NCBI RefSeq assembly: GCF_001420715.1
Contig: NZ_LJJC01000015.1
Coordinates: 460,242-524,241 of the forward strand
Reading direction: 5' to 3'
DNA from: Heyndrickxia shackletonii
GTDB taxonomy: Bacteria; Bacillota; Bacilli; Bacillales; Bacillaceae_C
Length of the DNA: 64,000 nt
Below the pieces are notes generated by a model that ran no database searches, was not told the DNA's origin, and saw only the letters and a list, made by a program, of their open reading frames with translations. This document shows, one piece after another, positions 26,691-35,148 of this stretch. Position numbers and translations under genes: made by a program. The number at the start of each line of letters is the position of its first letter. The stretch's first letter is position 1.

Positions 26691-26786
26691 TTAAATCCTA
26701 TATTATTTTTAGTTTCGGGGCATTTTTTCTTAAAAAGGCTACAACCTTAAATACGGATTTTTTTTATATAAACAACGAAGTTTAAG
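26691..26786 (+). repeat. Dispersed intergenic repeat, copy B
   Basis: Matches 4571-4672 in block order (TAAATCCTA, GTTTCGGGGCAT, TTTTCTTA, T-rich tract with ATATA, CAACGAAGTTTAAG). It lies upstream of the ECF sigma gene. Homology may extend left to GGTTGTTTTCGTTAATTG. Confidence 0.6.
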
Positions 26787-26934
26787 CTGCCTTTAATTAC
26801 ATTAGACGAATTGATTTTATGTATATCGCAGTTTTTTTAAAAAATTTTCCGAGGTTGAAAATATATTGGATTTATTTTCAGAATGAAATGATGCCTAACT
26901 TGTTATAATGTAAAAATATAAGGAGAGAAGCAAC

Positions 26935-27759
26935 ATGAAATGGATTAAATATATACTTATTTTATTTATTATCGTTGCAGGAGTCGGAGCTGCTTGGTAT
27001 TACTACCCACAATATCAAATAAACAAATTGCAAAGAGCACATGCAATGTCTGCAAAAAAACAACATCATAAGGAAACTTCCTATTTACAATACTTTGCTA
27101 AAATGAAAGCACATAAAATTCATCATTTAGCTATTGGAGATTCGGTGATTAAAGGAATTGGCGCAAATCAACAGGAAGATTTCATTACACAGTTTTCAAA
27201 TGAATTAAAACATGCTACTGGAAAAACGGTTATTTCAAGCAATGAAGGCATTCCTGGCATTACAAGTACGGAGCTTAATGACCTTATCCAGCAGGGAAAG
27301 TTTGATAACGAAATAAAAGGTGCAGATATTATTACCGTTAATGTGGGGGGAAATGATATTCTTCGATTGGCTAAGCAAAAAAATATTTATCAAACGATTC
27401 AATCTTTCCGTACACTGCAAAACGATTTTGAAAATAACCTAATGCAAATAACGACGCACATCAATAGGCTAAATCCAAAAGCAACATTAGTATATTTGGA
27501 ATTATATAATCCACTTAATCCAAACAATCAGTTTTACGGATTGGCTAATAAATTACTGCCAAAGTGGAATATTAATATTTATAAAGCAGCCGATCAAATC
27601 CATTCATCAATCGTAGTGGAAACATCTAAAGTTATCAATGATAAGCATTTACAATACCTTAGCCCTGATGGTGTTCATCCAAATTCAAAAGGCTATTTAG
27701 CAATTTCGAGGAAAATGTTCTACGAATTCCAGCATACTGCAATGCCGACATCGACATAA
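26935..27759 (+). CDS. SGNH/GDSL-type esterase with N-terminal membrane anchor
   Basis: 274 residues. An N-terminal hydrophobic helix (about residues 6-23, YILILFIIVAGVGAAWYY) acts as an anchor or uncleaved signal. SGNH blocks follow in order: block I GDSVIKGIGA (nucleophile Ser about 71), block III NVGGNDI (about 138-144), and block V SPDGVHPNSKGY carrying the catalytic Asp and His near residue 248. The Bacillus relatives are extracytoplasmic lipases or acyl esterases. The site AAGGAGAGAAGC precedes the ATG. It is a single gene followed by a four-box repeat array. Confidence 0.87.
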   Translation: MKWIKYILILFIIVAGVGAAWYYYPQYQINKLQRAHAMSAKKQHHKETSYLQYFAKMKAHKIHHLAIGDSVIKGIGANQQEDFITQFSNELKHATGKTVISSNEGIPGITSTELNDLIQQGKFDNEIKGADIITVNVGGNDILRLAKQKNIYQTIQSFRTLQNDFENNLMQITTHINRLNPKATLVYLELYNPLNPNNQFYGLANKLLPKWNINIYKAADQIHSSIVVETSKVINDKHLQYLSPDGVHPNSKGYLAISRKMFYEFQHTAMPTST

Positions 27760-27832
27760 TAGTGTAGTGCAGAGCACCTAAAGTAGACGGTCAGCCAGAT
27801 CTACAGCTTATAGTAGTTACGGACTAATAATG

Positions 27833-28013
27833 GCAGACACTAGTTCCGTTATTTGTGACAGAATGGGGTAAATCCTAATGTTTGCGGACACAGGTTCCGT
27901 TATATTACAAAAAAGCAATCATTTTCTTGTGTTTTTGCGTGATTAACGGATTCTGTGTCCGGTTAGCTCTTAAATTAGGACCATTTAATAAAAATAGCGG
28001 AATCTCTGTCCGC
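27833..28013. repeat. Four-box inverted array, locus 1 (two direct plus two inverted 20-bp boxes)
   Basis: Boxes at 27833-27852 and 27884-27903 read GCRGACACNRGTTCCGTTAT. Boxes at 27943-27962 and 27994-28013 are the reverse complement type (TTAACGGATTCTGTGTCCGG and ATAGCGGAATCTCTGTCCGC). Start-to-start distances are 51, 59 and 51 bases. The same array with the same distances occurs at 59818-59998. Confidence 0.85.
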
Positions 28014-28044
28014 TATTTTTTAAGATCGAAGACAAATTTGTTTT

Positions 28045-28857
28045 TTATCCCTGCCCTATTACTTGAAAATATGAACCTAGAATCTTTTGTGCCGGAATAG
28101 ACTGCTCTCCTTGTAGCCTTAGCAAAAACGGCCCTTCTCCACGTTGATTCATATAATCAGAAAGAAAACCGTCACCCGAAGGCGAGGCGAACGAGAGATT
28201 TCCGCCCCCTAAGGAAAGCTGAATACAGGTCGCTTTCAGGTCCTCATCTACATAAGGGGCACTTTTCTTTAATCCAAATAGACGACTCCATTTATCCGCT
28301 TGCCTTTCCAAATCATGGACGGCAAACACTAGATCCTCTATTTCTACTCTACCAATAGAATGTCCATTTATTTTTTCTTTTAAATCCAGCCGACGCTCCT
28401 CATCACTCTGATCCCATTGAATGATAAAAGGGAAAGGCAATTCCGTTTGCTCATGCTTAATAAAAAGCATTTTCCATCTGATAGTTACACCATCATCTCT
28501 TGTTCTCGTCCCTTCAACTGGCCCATCTATGTTAAAACCAAGTATGCGCGCCTTCTCAGCAACCTCCTCTATCTGATTTGTTCGCAGAGCGATTCTATTA
28601 AACCCTTGAATAGTCGGTAAAAGATTAATAACTTGATTAGTAAGATCATGATGGAGCGCCGCTTCTTCCGCTTTAACACGATCCCTTATCCCCAAAAATT
28701 CAATATAGCTTAACCCGAAATAAGCTAAAGAGTTATAGGTCCCCCATTTTTCATGGTTACCTCCTACAAAAGCATGAAGTCCAATACTTTTCATTTCTTC
28801 CACCGCTTCTTGTGGGTTTTGAACAAAATGGACAAGATGATCGAATGAAAATTCCAT
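28045..28857 (-). CDS. VOC-family protein, Glyoxalase_3-like
   Basis: A 270-residue protein starting FSFDHLVHFVQNPQEAVEEMKSIGLHAFVGGNHEKWGTYNSLAYFG. This is the recognisable N-terminal module of the glyoxalase-like PF13468 group. A second module follows from about residue 165 (VEIEDLVFAVHDLERQADKWSRLFGL). Members are metal-dependent or have lost the metal, and the substrate is unknown. A GGAGGAAACC site precedes the ATG. It is monocistronic. Confidence 0.8.
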   Translation of the reverse strand: MEFSFDHLVHFVQNPQEAVEEMKSIGLHAFVGGNHEKWGTYNSLAYFGLSYIEFLGIRDRVKAEEAALHHDLTNQVINLLPTIQGFNRIALRTNQIEEVAEKARILGFNIDGPVEGTRTRDDGVTIRWKMLFIKHEQTELPFPFIIQWDQSDEERRLDLKEKINGHSIGRVEIEDLVFAVHDLERQADKWSRLFGLKKSAPYVDEDLKATCIQLSLGGGNLSFASPSGDGFLSDYMNQRGEGPFLLRLQGEQSIPAQKILGSYFQVIGQG

Positions 28858-28940
28858 TGGGTTTCCTCCGTTCCATTATATAGACTGCTGCATATCTAAA
28901 TTATGATTATATTTGTGTTTCAAATACTTATCCTTGCATT

Positions 28941-30173
28941 CTAAATTGCAATTGGCTTTTCTGTTGCAACTGGAAGCCGTATTTCAATTGTCGTTCCTAC
29001 GTTAACCTTGCTGGAAATAAGGAGATTGCCGCGATGCCCTTCAATGATTTTATAGCAGGTCATTAATCCCAGGCCTGTCCCCTTTTCCTTTGTTGTATAA
29101 AATGGTTCTGCAAGCGAAGGGATACGTTCCTCCGGTATTCCCACCCCCTGATCGATAAAATAAATGGAGATCAGGGAATCATCCTTCTTTTCCGCCTTTA
29201 TTTGAATAATTCCTCCATGTGGCATCGCTTCAATAGAATTTTTCAAAACATTAATAAAGACTTGTTTTAATTGATTTGCTTCTCCTAAAATGGATGGCAA
29301 TTGATCTGCGTACACCGTTTGAATTTCTATATTTGCCAAAATAGATTGTGTGTTAATTAAAGTCACAACATCATCTAGGATCAACGGAAGATCAACCTCT
29401 TTATAATCAACTGCTGTTGGTTTTGCCAATACAAGAAATTCCCCTAAAATGTGATTAATTCTATCAAGCTCTGAAAGGACAATATCATAATACGTTTTTT
29501 CCTCTGTATTAGACCGGAATAACTGAATAAAACCCTTAATAGACGTCAGAGGGTTCCGGATTTCATGTGCAATTCCTGCTGCCATTTGTCCAACAAGTGC
29601 CAGCTTTTCTGATTTTTGAAGCATTTGTTCGGTTTGTTCCTTGCTCCTGGTAATATCCTTGCAAATGGATAATACTGCAGAGCTTCCTTCATAAACAATA
29701 GATAAGGATGTTGACTCAATATAAATATTCTTCCCGTCTAAAAGTTTTAATTTCAGATTTGTGACGGAAATAGGCTCTGTTGTTTTATGTAAATAATCCA
29801 ACCTTTCTTGTATCTGCTCTTTTTTCTCTTCATCAATAAAATCGAAAATGGACTTTCCGACTAATTCTTCCATCTGAAGGGCACCTACTAATTTTAAGGC
29901 AGATTTATTAACATAAAGAATGTCGTAGTTTCGGTGAATAATGACCGATTTAGGAAACAGTTCAATTAACTGTTTATAATTCTCCTCACTTTCCTTTTTC
30001 TCCTTTGCAAATAACCTTACTTTATCAAGCTGCCACCCAACAAACCATGCAATGATTGCAGCAACGGTAAAATCGATTATTGCTAATAAAAGACCATCGC
30101 TAGAAAAAAAATATTCGACAATTGAAAACAAGAAAGAAATGCAAATAAGTGTAATACGCCCCGTCTTTTTCAT
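28941..30173 (-). CDS. PAS-domain sensor histidine kinase
   Basis: 410 residues. Two N-terminal membrane helices (about residues 6-46) have almost no external loop. One PAS domain (about 60-178) includes NYDILYVNKSALKLVG. The HisKA domain has phospho-acceptor His near 202 in AAGIAHEIRNPLTSIKGF. The HATPase domain (about 295-405) has N-box FINVLKNSIEAMP, G1 DQGVGIPEERIP and G2 GTGLGLMTCYKIIEGH. This transmitter type matches Bacillus sporulation and starvation kinases that feed the Spo0 phosphorelay. No response regulator is adjacent, so it is an orphan kinase. Confidence 0.9.
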   Translation of the reverse strand: MKKTGRITLICISFLFSIVEYFFSSDGLLLAIIDFTVAAIIAWFVGWQLDKVRLFAKEKKESEENYKQLIELFPKSVIIHRNYDILYVNKSALKLVGALQMEELVGKSIFDFIDEEKKEQIQERLDYLHKTTEPISVTNLKLKLLDGKNIYIESTSLSIVYEGSSAVLSICKDITRSKEQTEQMLQKSEKLALVGQMAAGIAHEIRNPLTSIKGFIQLFRSNTEEKTYYDIVLSELDRINHILGEFLVLAKPTAVDYKEVDLPLILDDVVTLINTQSILANIEIQTVYADQLPSILGEANQLKQVFINVLKNSIEAMPHGGIIQIKAEKKDDSLISIYFIDQGVGIPEERIPSLAEPFYTTKEKGTGLGLMTCYKIIEGHRGNLLISSKVNVGTTIEIRLPVATEKPIAI

Positions 30174-30393
30174 ATTGGACCCCTTATTTTCTAATATAAG
30201 TCAATTATACCATGTTAGTTTTAAATTTTATAAAAATTCAAAATTGAATTTATAAACATTTTTTGAATGTCCTAGTAAACGGAATAGGTTTTAATATAAG
30301 ATAAATTAAAGAGCGTACTTAAATGAATTTAGCACATCATCATTTATTAAAAGACAGCGTTTTATGAAAGAAATACGTTTAAGGTGGGATATG

Positions 30394-30861
30394 ATGGATT
30401 ATTGTGAAGATATAAGAAAAATGATTGGAAATTCTCCATTAATTGTTGTACGCCCATGTGTAGCTATTCTTAATAAACAAGGAGAAGTATTATTGACTCG
30501 AAACGCAGGCGGAACTTGGAACATACCAAGTGGGATTTTACAGTTAAATGAGTCCGTTGAAGAGTGTATGGCACGAATTGTTCTAGAAGATATAGGTGTA
30601 AAATTACTGAAGCTAAAATTATTAAGTGTATATTCAGGTAAGGAATTAATCAATCGTGTCCTGGAAAGCGGCGATGAATATCATCCTGTTGCGATCGTGT
30701 ACTTATGTACTGAATACGAAGGAGAAATAAACCAGAATAACCATCAAGAAAAAGAAGCACGGTTTTTTCATTTAAATCAGTTACCCGAACAAATTATTCC
30801 CTTTATTAAAAACAATATATCTAAAATAAAATCTAATCTTGACATAATAAATGGTAATTAA
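30394..30861 (+). CDS. NUDIX-domain protein with degenerate catalytic box
   Basis: About 155 residues. ATG 30394 is chosen because AAGGTGG lies six bases before it; in-frame ATGs at 30364 and 30391 are alternatives. The Nudix motif region reads GGTWNIPSGILQLNESVEECMARIVLEDIGV. The first Gly and Glu are present, but the REUXEEXGU core is RIVLEDIGV, so the Glu after Arg is Ile and one metal-binding Glu is Asp. Activity may be reduced or changed. The Nudix family hydrolyses nucleoside diphosphates linked to other groups; the substrate is unknown. Confidence 0.75.
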   Translation: MDYCEDIRKMIGNSPLIVVRPCVAILNKQGEVLLTRNAGGTWNIPSGILQLNESVEECMARIVLEDIGVKLLKLKLLSVYSGKELINRVLESGDEYHPVAIVYLCTEYEGEINQNNHQEKEARFFHLNQLPEQIIPFIKNNISKIKSNLDIINGN

Positions 30862-30886
30862 GCTATTGGAGTATTTTACGTTTTAA

Positions 30887-30924
30887 AAAAATAGCTCAGG
30901 ACAATACCTGAGCTATTTTTTTAT
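30887..30924. terminator. Bidirectional terminator
   Basis: ATAGCTCAGG pairs with CCTGAGCTAT around ACAATA, with A and T runs on both sides. It separates the NUDIX gene from convergent spoIIP. Confidence 0.88.
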
Positions 30925-30956
30925 ACAAATCAAGTTGATAATTAATAGGAGAAAGT

Positions 30957-32120
30957 TTAGCCATTTACTTCTTCCGCTTTCCAATAATACTCACTAAATA
31001 CTTTAGCAAAAGCATCCACCGCATTATATAATTCTTCTAAATTATTATCGACACCACCAAACTCAAGCAAAATAGAACGATTAGAAAGGTCTTGGTTATA
31101 AATCCCATTTCCATCACTCTTGCTCTTAATAAAAACTCCACGACTCAGACCCGGATATAACTTCTCTAACAAAGAGTTTAGTTCCTTGGCATAATTTAAA
31201 TTCTCTTTATAATTTTGATTTTCTTTTCCAACAATGATATCTATTCTTGCATATTTTTTGTCATTAATAGTCGTTGTAGTAATCGCCTTTCGTTGCGAGT
31301 CCCGATGAATATCTATTAAAAACTTTACGTCACGATCCCCTGTCATCGCTTCCTGAACATGCTCACGCGAAAGGGTGTAGGAATTATTATAATTCCAATT
31401 TTTCCCCTTTAATTCTGCACCCATATTACTAGTATCATGTTCTACACCAATACCTTTATTTATCAAGTCTTGACTTAGTCTCGTTCCTACAGCTACTACG
31501 TTAATTTTATTATTTGTACTTGTTGCGTCATCGGGTACTTTAGCACCGTTGATTAGCGGTAAAAATGATTCCCAACTATGTGTATGATAAATATATACTG
31601 CCTTTTTCAAGTTGTTTTTATCATCTTGGCCTTGTTGATTGTTTCCTCCAGAGTTATTCTCCTTATCATTTACGTTTTGTTCATCAGCTATTTGCCGCTC
31701 CTTCGTGATGTCATCATCTGATTTAGGAGGAGGATCAAATGGAAGATTTGTAAGGTTTGTCCCCTTTCCAGCAATTGCAATTTCCGTATTGTATACATCT
31801 AATCCTGGTATTTCGCTCCCAAGTAGAGTAATAGACTTGGAGGGGTTGATATTTGTTACTAGAGTGAATAGAACTTTAGATAGAGAAATATCAGCATGGA
31901 CATGCTTGTCCGCAAACAACGAGTGGTTTTCACTTTGTAGCATATAGACAAACAAACCTGAAATATCTGACTTGCTCATAGAATGTTTTAAGGATGCGGA
32001 TGAAGGACTCAACGGTGAAATGACTAAACAGAATACAAATAAAAAAACCATTATCACACCAACAAATATCCTGCTTAAAAAAACGACAATATGGATTGGT
32101 TTATGATTTTTTTCAAACAT
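30957..32120 (-). CDS. spoIIP: Stage II sporulation protein P (SpoIIP)
   Basis: About 387 residues. A membrane anchor (about residues 11-36) precedes a low-complexity Asn/Asp/Gly linker (about 145-180). The SpoIIP amidase/endopeptidase domain follows, with YHTHSWESF carrying catalytic His residues, IDIHRDSQ and LLEFGGVDN. SpoIIP with SpoIID and SpoIIM thins septal peptidoglycan during engulfment. ATG 32120 has AGGAGGTAGAC upstream. In B. subtilis spoIIP follows gpr, which is not present here, so this may be a second SpoIIP paralogue. Confidence 0.9.
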   Translation of the reverse strand: MFEKNHKPIHIVVFLSRIFVGVIMVFLFVFCLVISPLSPSSASLKHSMSKSDISGLFVYMLQSENHSLFADKHVHADISLSKVLFTLVTNINPSKSITLLGSEIPGLDVYNTEIAIAGKGTNLTNLPFDPPPKSDDDITKERQIADEQNVNDKENNSGGNNQQGQDDKNNLKKAVYIYHTHSWESFLPLINGAKVPDDATSTNNKINVVAVGTRLSQDLINKGIGVEHDTSNMGAELKGKNWNYNNSYTLSREHVQEAMTGDRDVKFLIDIHRDSQRKAITTTTINDKKYARIDIIVGKENQNYKENLNYAKELNSLLEKLYPGLSRGVFIKSKSDGNGIYNQDLSNRSILLEFGGVDNNLEELYNAVDAFAKVFSEYYWKAEEVNG

Positions 32121-32242
32121 TTGTCTACCTCCTATTACTAGCATTCTATGAATGTAACTTTATTGTTAGAATCTAATAGATAAATTTCTTAAAGAAGATT
32201 CAAGTCATTGTTTCTCTTGTAACGCTTGTAGGTGAACAATAA

Positions 32243-32257
32243 TCAAAATGATTACGA
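32243..32257 (+). promoter_or_regulatory. Zur-box-like operator
   Basis: TCAAAATGATTACGA with flanking AAT and TTT matches the Zur consensus TCGTAATNATTACGA with a perfect right half and a degenerate left half. It lies upstream of a short plus-strand transcript, not upstream of an annotated protein gene. Confidence 0.55.
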
Positions 32258-32312
32258 TTTATAATGTATATGCTGTATAATTCAATCCTATTTCTCAACT
32301 AGGAGGAGGAAA

Positions 32313-32336
32313 ATGAAAATGGCTGTTTCATTGTAA
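32313..32336 (+). other. Seven-codon ORF with strong ribosome binding site (MKMAVSL)
   Basis: AGGAGGAGGAAA directly precedes ATG and the frame stops after seven codons. A Zur-like box lies 55 bases upstream and an intrinsic terminator about 75 bases downstream. It could be a leader peptide, a decayed zinc-regulated gene or the 5' part of a small RNA. I do not assign a function. Confidence 0.35.
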
Positions 32337-32408
32337 GTTTATCTGTTAAATCTGTCGAAAAAATAAGGAACCGGCTCAGCCGTATGTATACGATATTGGC
32401 ATAAAAAC

Positions 32409-32441
32409 AGACTAGTCAGATGGATGACTAGTCTATATTTT
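32409..32441. terminator. Bidirectional terminator overlapping the znuB stop
   Basis: AGACTAGTC (32409-32417) pairs with GACTAGTCT (32426-32434). A T-rich tail follows on the plus strand and T-rich sequence on the minus strand. The znuB stop codon lies in the right arm. Confidence 0.75.
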
Positions 32442-33282
32442 TTAAAGGATTCTTCCTTCGTTTTCTCATTCTAATTATATAAGTAGCTATTTTTTGAATG
32501 CTAAATCCTAATAAGAGGATGATAACTAAAAGCAATGTAATAGTGGCGCCAGGAGGAGTTCCAAGGTGGTAAGAAGAAACTAATCCGATAAAAACACTAC
32601 CTAAAGCTACAAGAATAGCAGTGATAAAAACATACTTAAAACCTTTCGCTAATTTAATCGCGAAGGAAGCCGGGAGCACTAATAGGGCGGAAACTAATAA
32701 AACACCAATAGTTGGAATAATAACGGAGACCGCAAGACCTGTTAGGATGCTAAACGATAAGGATAATAGATTCGTATTCACTCCACTTGAATGGGCTGTA
32801 TCTTCATCAAACGTCATTAAAAATAATTGCCTCTTAAAAATAAGAAAATATAATAGCACAAGGAATGTTACACCTATTAAAACATTTACTTGCTCACTAC
32901 TAATCGTGACGATCGATCCAAATAAATACTGCTCTATATTTGGGCTCATCCCGCCATCCGTTACACTCATTAAAAATAATGCAAAGGATAAACCTGCCGC
33001 CATTAAAATAGCAATCGAAACTTCGGAATAAGAATGATAAGACCGGCGCATATATTCAATTCCGATGGCACCAATAATAACAATCAACATACTGGAAAAC
33101 GTTACATTGGAATGAATAAAAAAGCCAATCGCCACACCCGCTAAAGAAATATGCGATAACGTATCAGCCATCAAAGCCTGTCTTCTTAACACAAGAAATA
33201 TTCCTATTATAGGTGCGATGATAGCAATGAGTCCGCCTGCCCAAAATGCCCGTTGCATGAACTCAAGGTTAAACATTTCCAT
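32428..33282 (-). CDS. znuB: Zinc ABC transporter permease
   Basis: 284 residues of the ABC-3 metal permease family with about eight to nine helices. It begins [34 protein letters not shown] near residue 36 is a family landmark, and [18 protein letters not shown] lies near the C-terminus. It overlaps the end of the ATPase gene by 76 bases in another frame. It works with ZnuC and the lipoprotein ZnuA (34122) to import zinc. The start could be ATG 33282 or 33276. It should be controlled by Zur through the box upstream of znuA. Confidence 0.9.
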   Translation of the reverse strand: MEMFNLEFMQRAFWAGGLIAIIAPIIGIFLVLRRQALMADTLSHISLAGVAIGFFIHSNVTFSSMLIVIIGAIGIEYMRRSYHSYSEVSIAILMAAGLSFALFLMSVTDGGMSPNIEQYLFGSIVTISSEQVNVLIGVTFLVLLYFLIFKRQLFLMTFDEDTAHSSGVNTNLLSLSFSILTGLAVSVIIPTIGVLLVSALLVLPASFAIKLAKGFKYVFITAILVALGSVFIGLVSSYHLGTPPGATITLLLVIILLLGFSIQKIATYIIRMRKRRKNPLKNID

Positions 33283-33935
33283 TCTCCGTGTTCTCCTTTC
33301 TCGAGATGTATGACTTTATCAAAGCTAGCACCCGCTTCTTCCCCATCATGTGTTACCATAACAACCGTTCTTTTATGTTTTTTTACTTGATGGCGCATGA
33401 ATTCGTAAAAACTTTGGCGACTTTCATAATCCATTCCAGTTGTTGGTTCATCTAAAACTAATAAATCTGGTTCTGTAGCAAGAACTCTTGCGATACAAAT
33501 TTTTTGCTTTTGCCCTCCAGAAAGGGCACCAATTTTTTTATTCCTAAATTCCCACATTCCCACCATTTTCAAGGCATTTTCTACTAATATATGGTCTTTT
33601 TCCGTTAGTCGTTGATACCACTTCTTTTCTTGAAATCTGCCAGAACGAACTAATTCAATAACCGTACTAGGAAAACCGACATTAAAAGAGGCAATTTGTT
33701 GTGGCACATACCCAATTTTTAATGGATCTCCTGAGCTGTTCTTTTTACTTATAAATACATTTCCAGACCATGGTTTAATTAATCCAAGCATCAATTTAAG
33801 CATAGTCGATTTGGAGGCGCCATTAGCCCCTGTTATCCCTACAAATTCTCCTGAATCTATTTCAAATGAAATTCCATTTAATGTTGGAAAATGAGAATAG
33901 CCAAAAACAATATCATCTAATGCTGCTAGTTTCAT
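33207..33935 (-). CDS. znuC: Zinc ABC transporter ATP-binding protein
   Basis: 242 residues with Walker [10 protein letters not shown] (about 36-44; Ser replaces the usual Gly, as in relatives), [16 protein letters not shown], signature LSGGQKQK (about 139-146), Walker B LLVLDEP and switch His in VTHDGEE. This is the AdcC/ZnuC/YcdI type. The C-terminus [15 protein letters not shown] matches relatives, and the last 11 residues are encoded in the stretch shared with znuB. AAAGGATG precedes the ATG. Confidence 0.92.
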   Translation of the reverse strand: MKLAALDDIVFGYSHFPTLNGISFEIDSGEFVGITGANGASKSTMLKLMLGLIKPWSGNVFISKKNSSGDPLKIGYVPQQIASFNVGFPSTVIELVRSGRFQEKKWYQRLTEKDHILVENALKMVGMWEFRNKKIGALSGGQKQKICIARVLATEPDLLVLDEPTTGMDYESRQSFYEFMRHQVKKHKRTVVMVTHDGEEAGASFDKVIHLEKGEHGEWKCLTLSSCNGHFGQADSLLSSHL

Positions 33936-34013
33936 ATTTTTGCATCCTTTCTATAACACTTAAATCTATCATCAGGAAGAAATATTAACTATTTTCTCTG
34001 TAAAAAAATATAT

Positions 34014-34082
34014 TGTTGGTCAATCTACCTGAATATGTTTTAATGCCGAATAACAGCAAAAGAAAAAGTAGATTGACCAACA
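34014..34082. repeat. Perfect 15-bp inverted repeat between znuA and znuC
   Basis: TGTTGGTCAATCTAC at 34014-34028 is the exact complement of 34068-34082 around a 39-base spacer. It sits in the znuA-znuC gap of the operon. There is no T run directly after either arm, so it is not a standard terminator. Confidence 0.75.
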
Positions 34083-34121
34083 TTTATATTCTAAGCCTGT
34101 GAATATCTCTCATTAGAGTTA

Positions 34122-35063
34122 TTACTCATTCAACGTTTGTTTTAGGCTTTTTAAATTCTCTTCCATTACAGAAATATAATCCATTCCTTTTTTCTGATCT
34201 TCTTTGCTTAACCCTTCTAATGTATTAAGCACTTCAGTCTTAGCACCGATTTCTTTTGCAAGTGTTTCGGCAACCTTTGGAGAAGTCAATTCCTCATAAT
34301 ATATAACTTTTAAATCATGCTTTTTAGCGAATTTTTTCAGCTCCGCCAGCTTTGCCGGGCTAGGTTCTTGATCTGGAGACAGCCCTGCAATTGGAACCTG
34401 CTTCAGATGATACTCTTTGGCAAGGTAGCCGAATGCTGCATGTTGTGTGATAATTTCATTTCTCTTTACATCTTTTAATTCCGTACGAAATTTATTATCA
34501 AGTTTATTCAATTTATTTAAATATTCATTACTGTTTTTTTCATAATAGCTTTGATTTTTAGGATCTGCTTTTACTAATGCTTGCGTAATGGTTTTCACTT
34601 CTTGCCCAGCAAGCGCAGGGCTTAACCATACATGCGGGTCCATTTGGCTGCCGCCTTTTGATTCCTCATCTCCAACACCCTTCATTAAGGAGATTCCATT
34701 ACTGGCAGCAACAAACGTCGGACCATTATTTCCTAAGCTATTCTTTATATTTGGGACCCATGTTTCCAAAGAATCACTGTTATATACTAGAAGCTTTGCA
34801 TTTTGAATGTTTGCTACATCCTTTGGTGTTGGCTCCCAATCATGCGGTTCAACGTTCGCCGGGATTAAAAGTTGTACATCCGCCTTATCCCCGGCAACTT
34901 TCTTTGTAAATTCATACATTGGATAAAAAGTCGTAACTACCTTCATTTTCTTATTTCCATTGTCTTTTGCCTTATTCGTGTCTCCGCTATTGGCACATCC
35001 TGCAAGCAAAAGAATAAATGTACAAAGAAGCACTAACACTTTAACATTTTTTAAATAACGCAT
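34122..35063 (-). CDS. znuA: Zinc-binding lipoprotein ZnuA/AdcA
   Basis: About 313 residues. The lipoprotein signal MRYLKNVKVLVLLCTFILLLAGCANSG has lipobox LAGC. The cluster A-I substrate-binding domain has VVTTFYPMYEFTKKVAGD, EPHDWEPTPKD (first His ligand), DPHVWLSPALAG (second His), ITQHAAFGYLAKEYHLKQVPIAGLSPDQEPSP (third His) and IYYEELTSPKVAETLAKEIG. It has no long His-rich loop. ATG 35063 follows TGGAGAA; an upstream ATG at 35084 is less likely. It is first in the znuACB operon behind a Zur box. Confidence 0.92.
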   Translation of the reverse strand: MRYLKNVKVLVLLCTFILLLAGCANSGDTNKAKDNGNKKMKVVTTFYPMYEFTKKVAGDKADVQLLIPANVEPHDWEPTPKDVANIQNAKLLVYNSDSLETWVPNIKNSLGNNGPTFVAASNGISLMKGVGDEESKGGSQMDPHVWLSPALAGQEVKTITQALVKADPKNQSYYEKNSNEYLNKLNKLDNKFRTELKDVKRNEIITQHAAFGYLAKEYHLKQVPIAGLSPDQEPSPAKLAELKKFAKKHDLKVIYYEELTSPKVAETLAKEIGAKTEVLNTLEGLSKEDQKKGMDYISVMEENLKSLKQTLNE

Positions 35064-35095
35064 TACTATTCTCCATTCTATCATGATATTTTAAA

Positions 35096-35116
35096 AATGT
35101 AATCATTCCGATTTAT
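35096..35116 (-). promoter_or_regulatory. Zur box of znuACB
   Basis: AAATGTAATCATTCCGATTT matches the Bacillus Zur consensus AAATCGTAATNATTACGATTT with few mismatches, 33 bases before the znuA start. Confidence 0.7.
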
Positions 35117-35148
35117 ACCAACTATTATTTTCACTTTCAAGCATATCA

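Noticed and set aside
26640-26740. ECF autoregulatory promoter with GAAAC in front of the sigma gene.
   Set aside because: CGAAAC is present on the minus strand, but no CGTC-like -10 follows at 16-17 bases.
27780-28020. A CRISPR array was considered for the repeated boxes near 27.9 kb.
   Set aside because: There are only four boxes, two of them inverted, with no cas genes; the arrangement is palindromic.
33207-33282. The 76-base overlap of znuC and znuB looked like a frameshift or sequencing error.
   Set aside because: The znuC C-terminus ([15 protein letters not shown]) and the znuB N-terminus ([14 protein letters not shown]) both match the form of their families, so a natural overlap is more likely.
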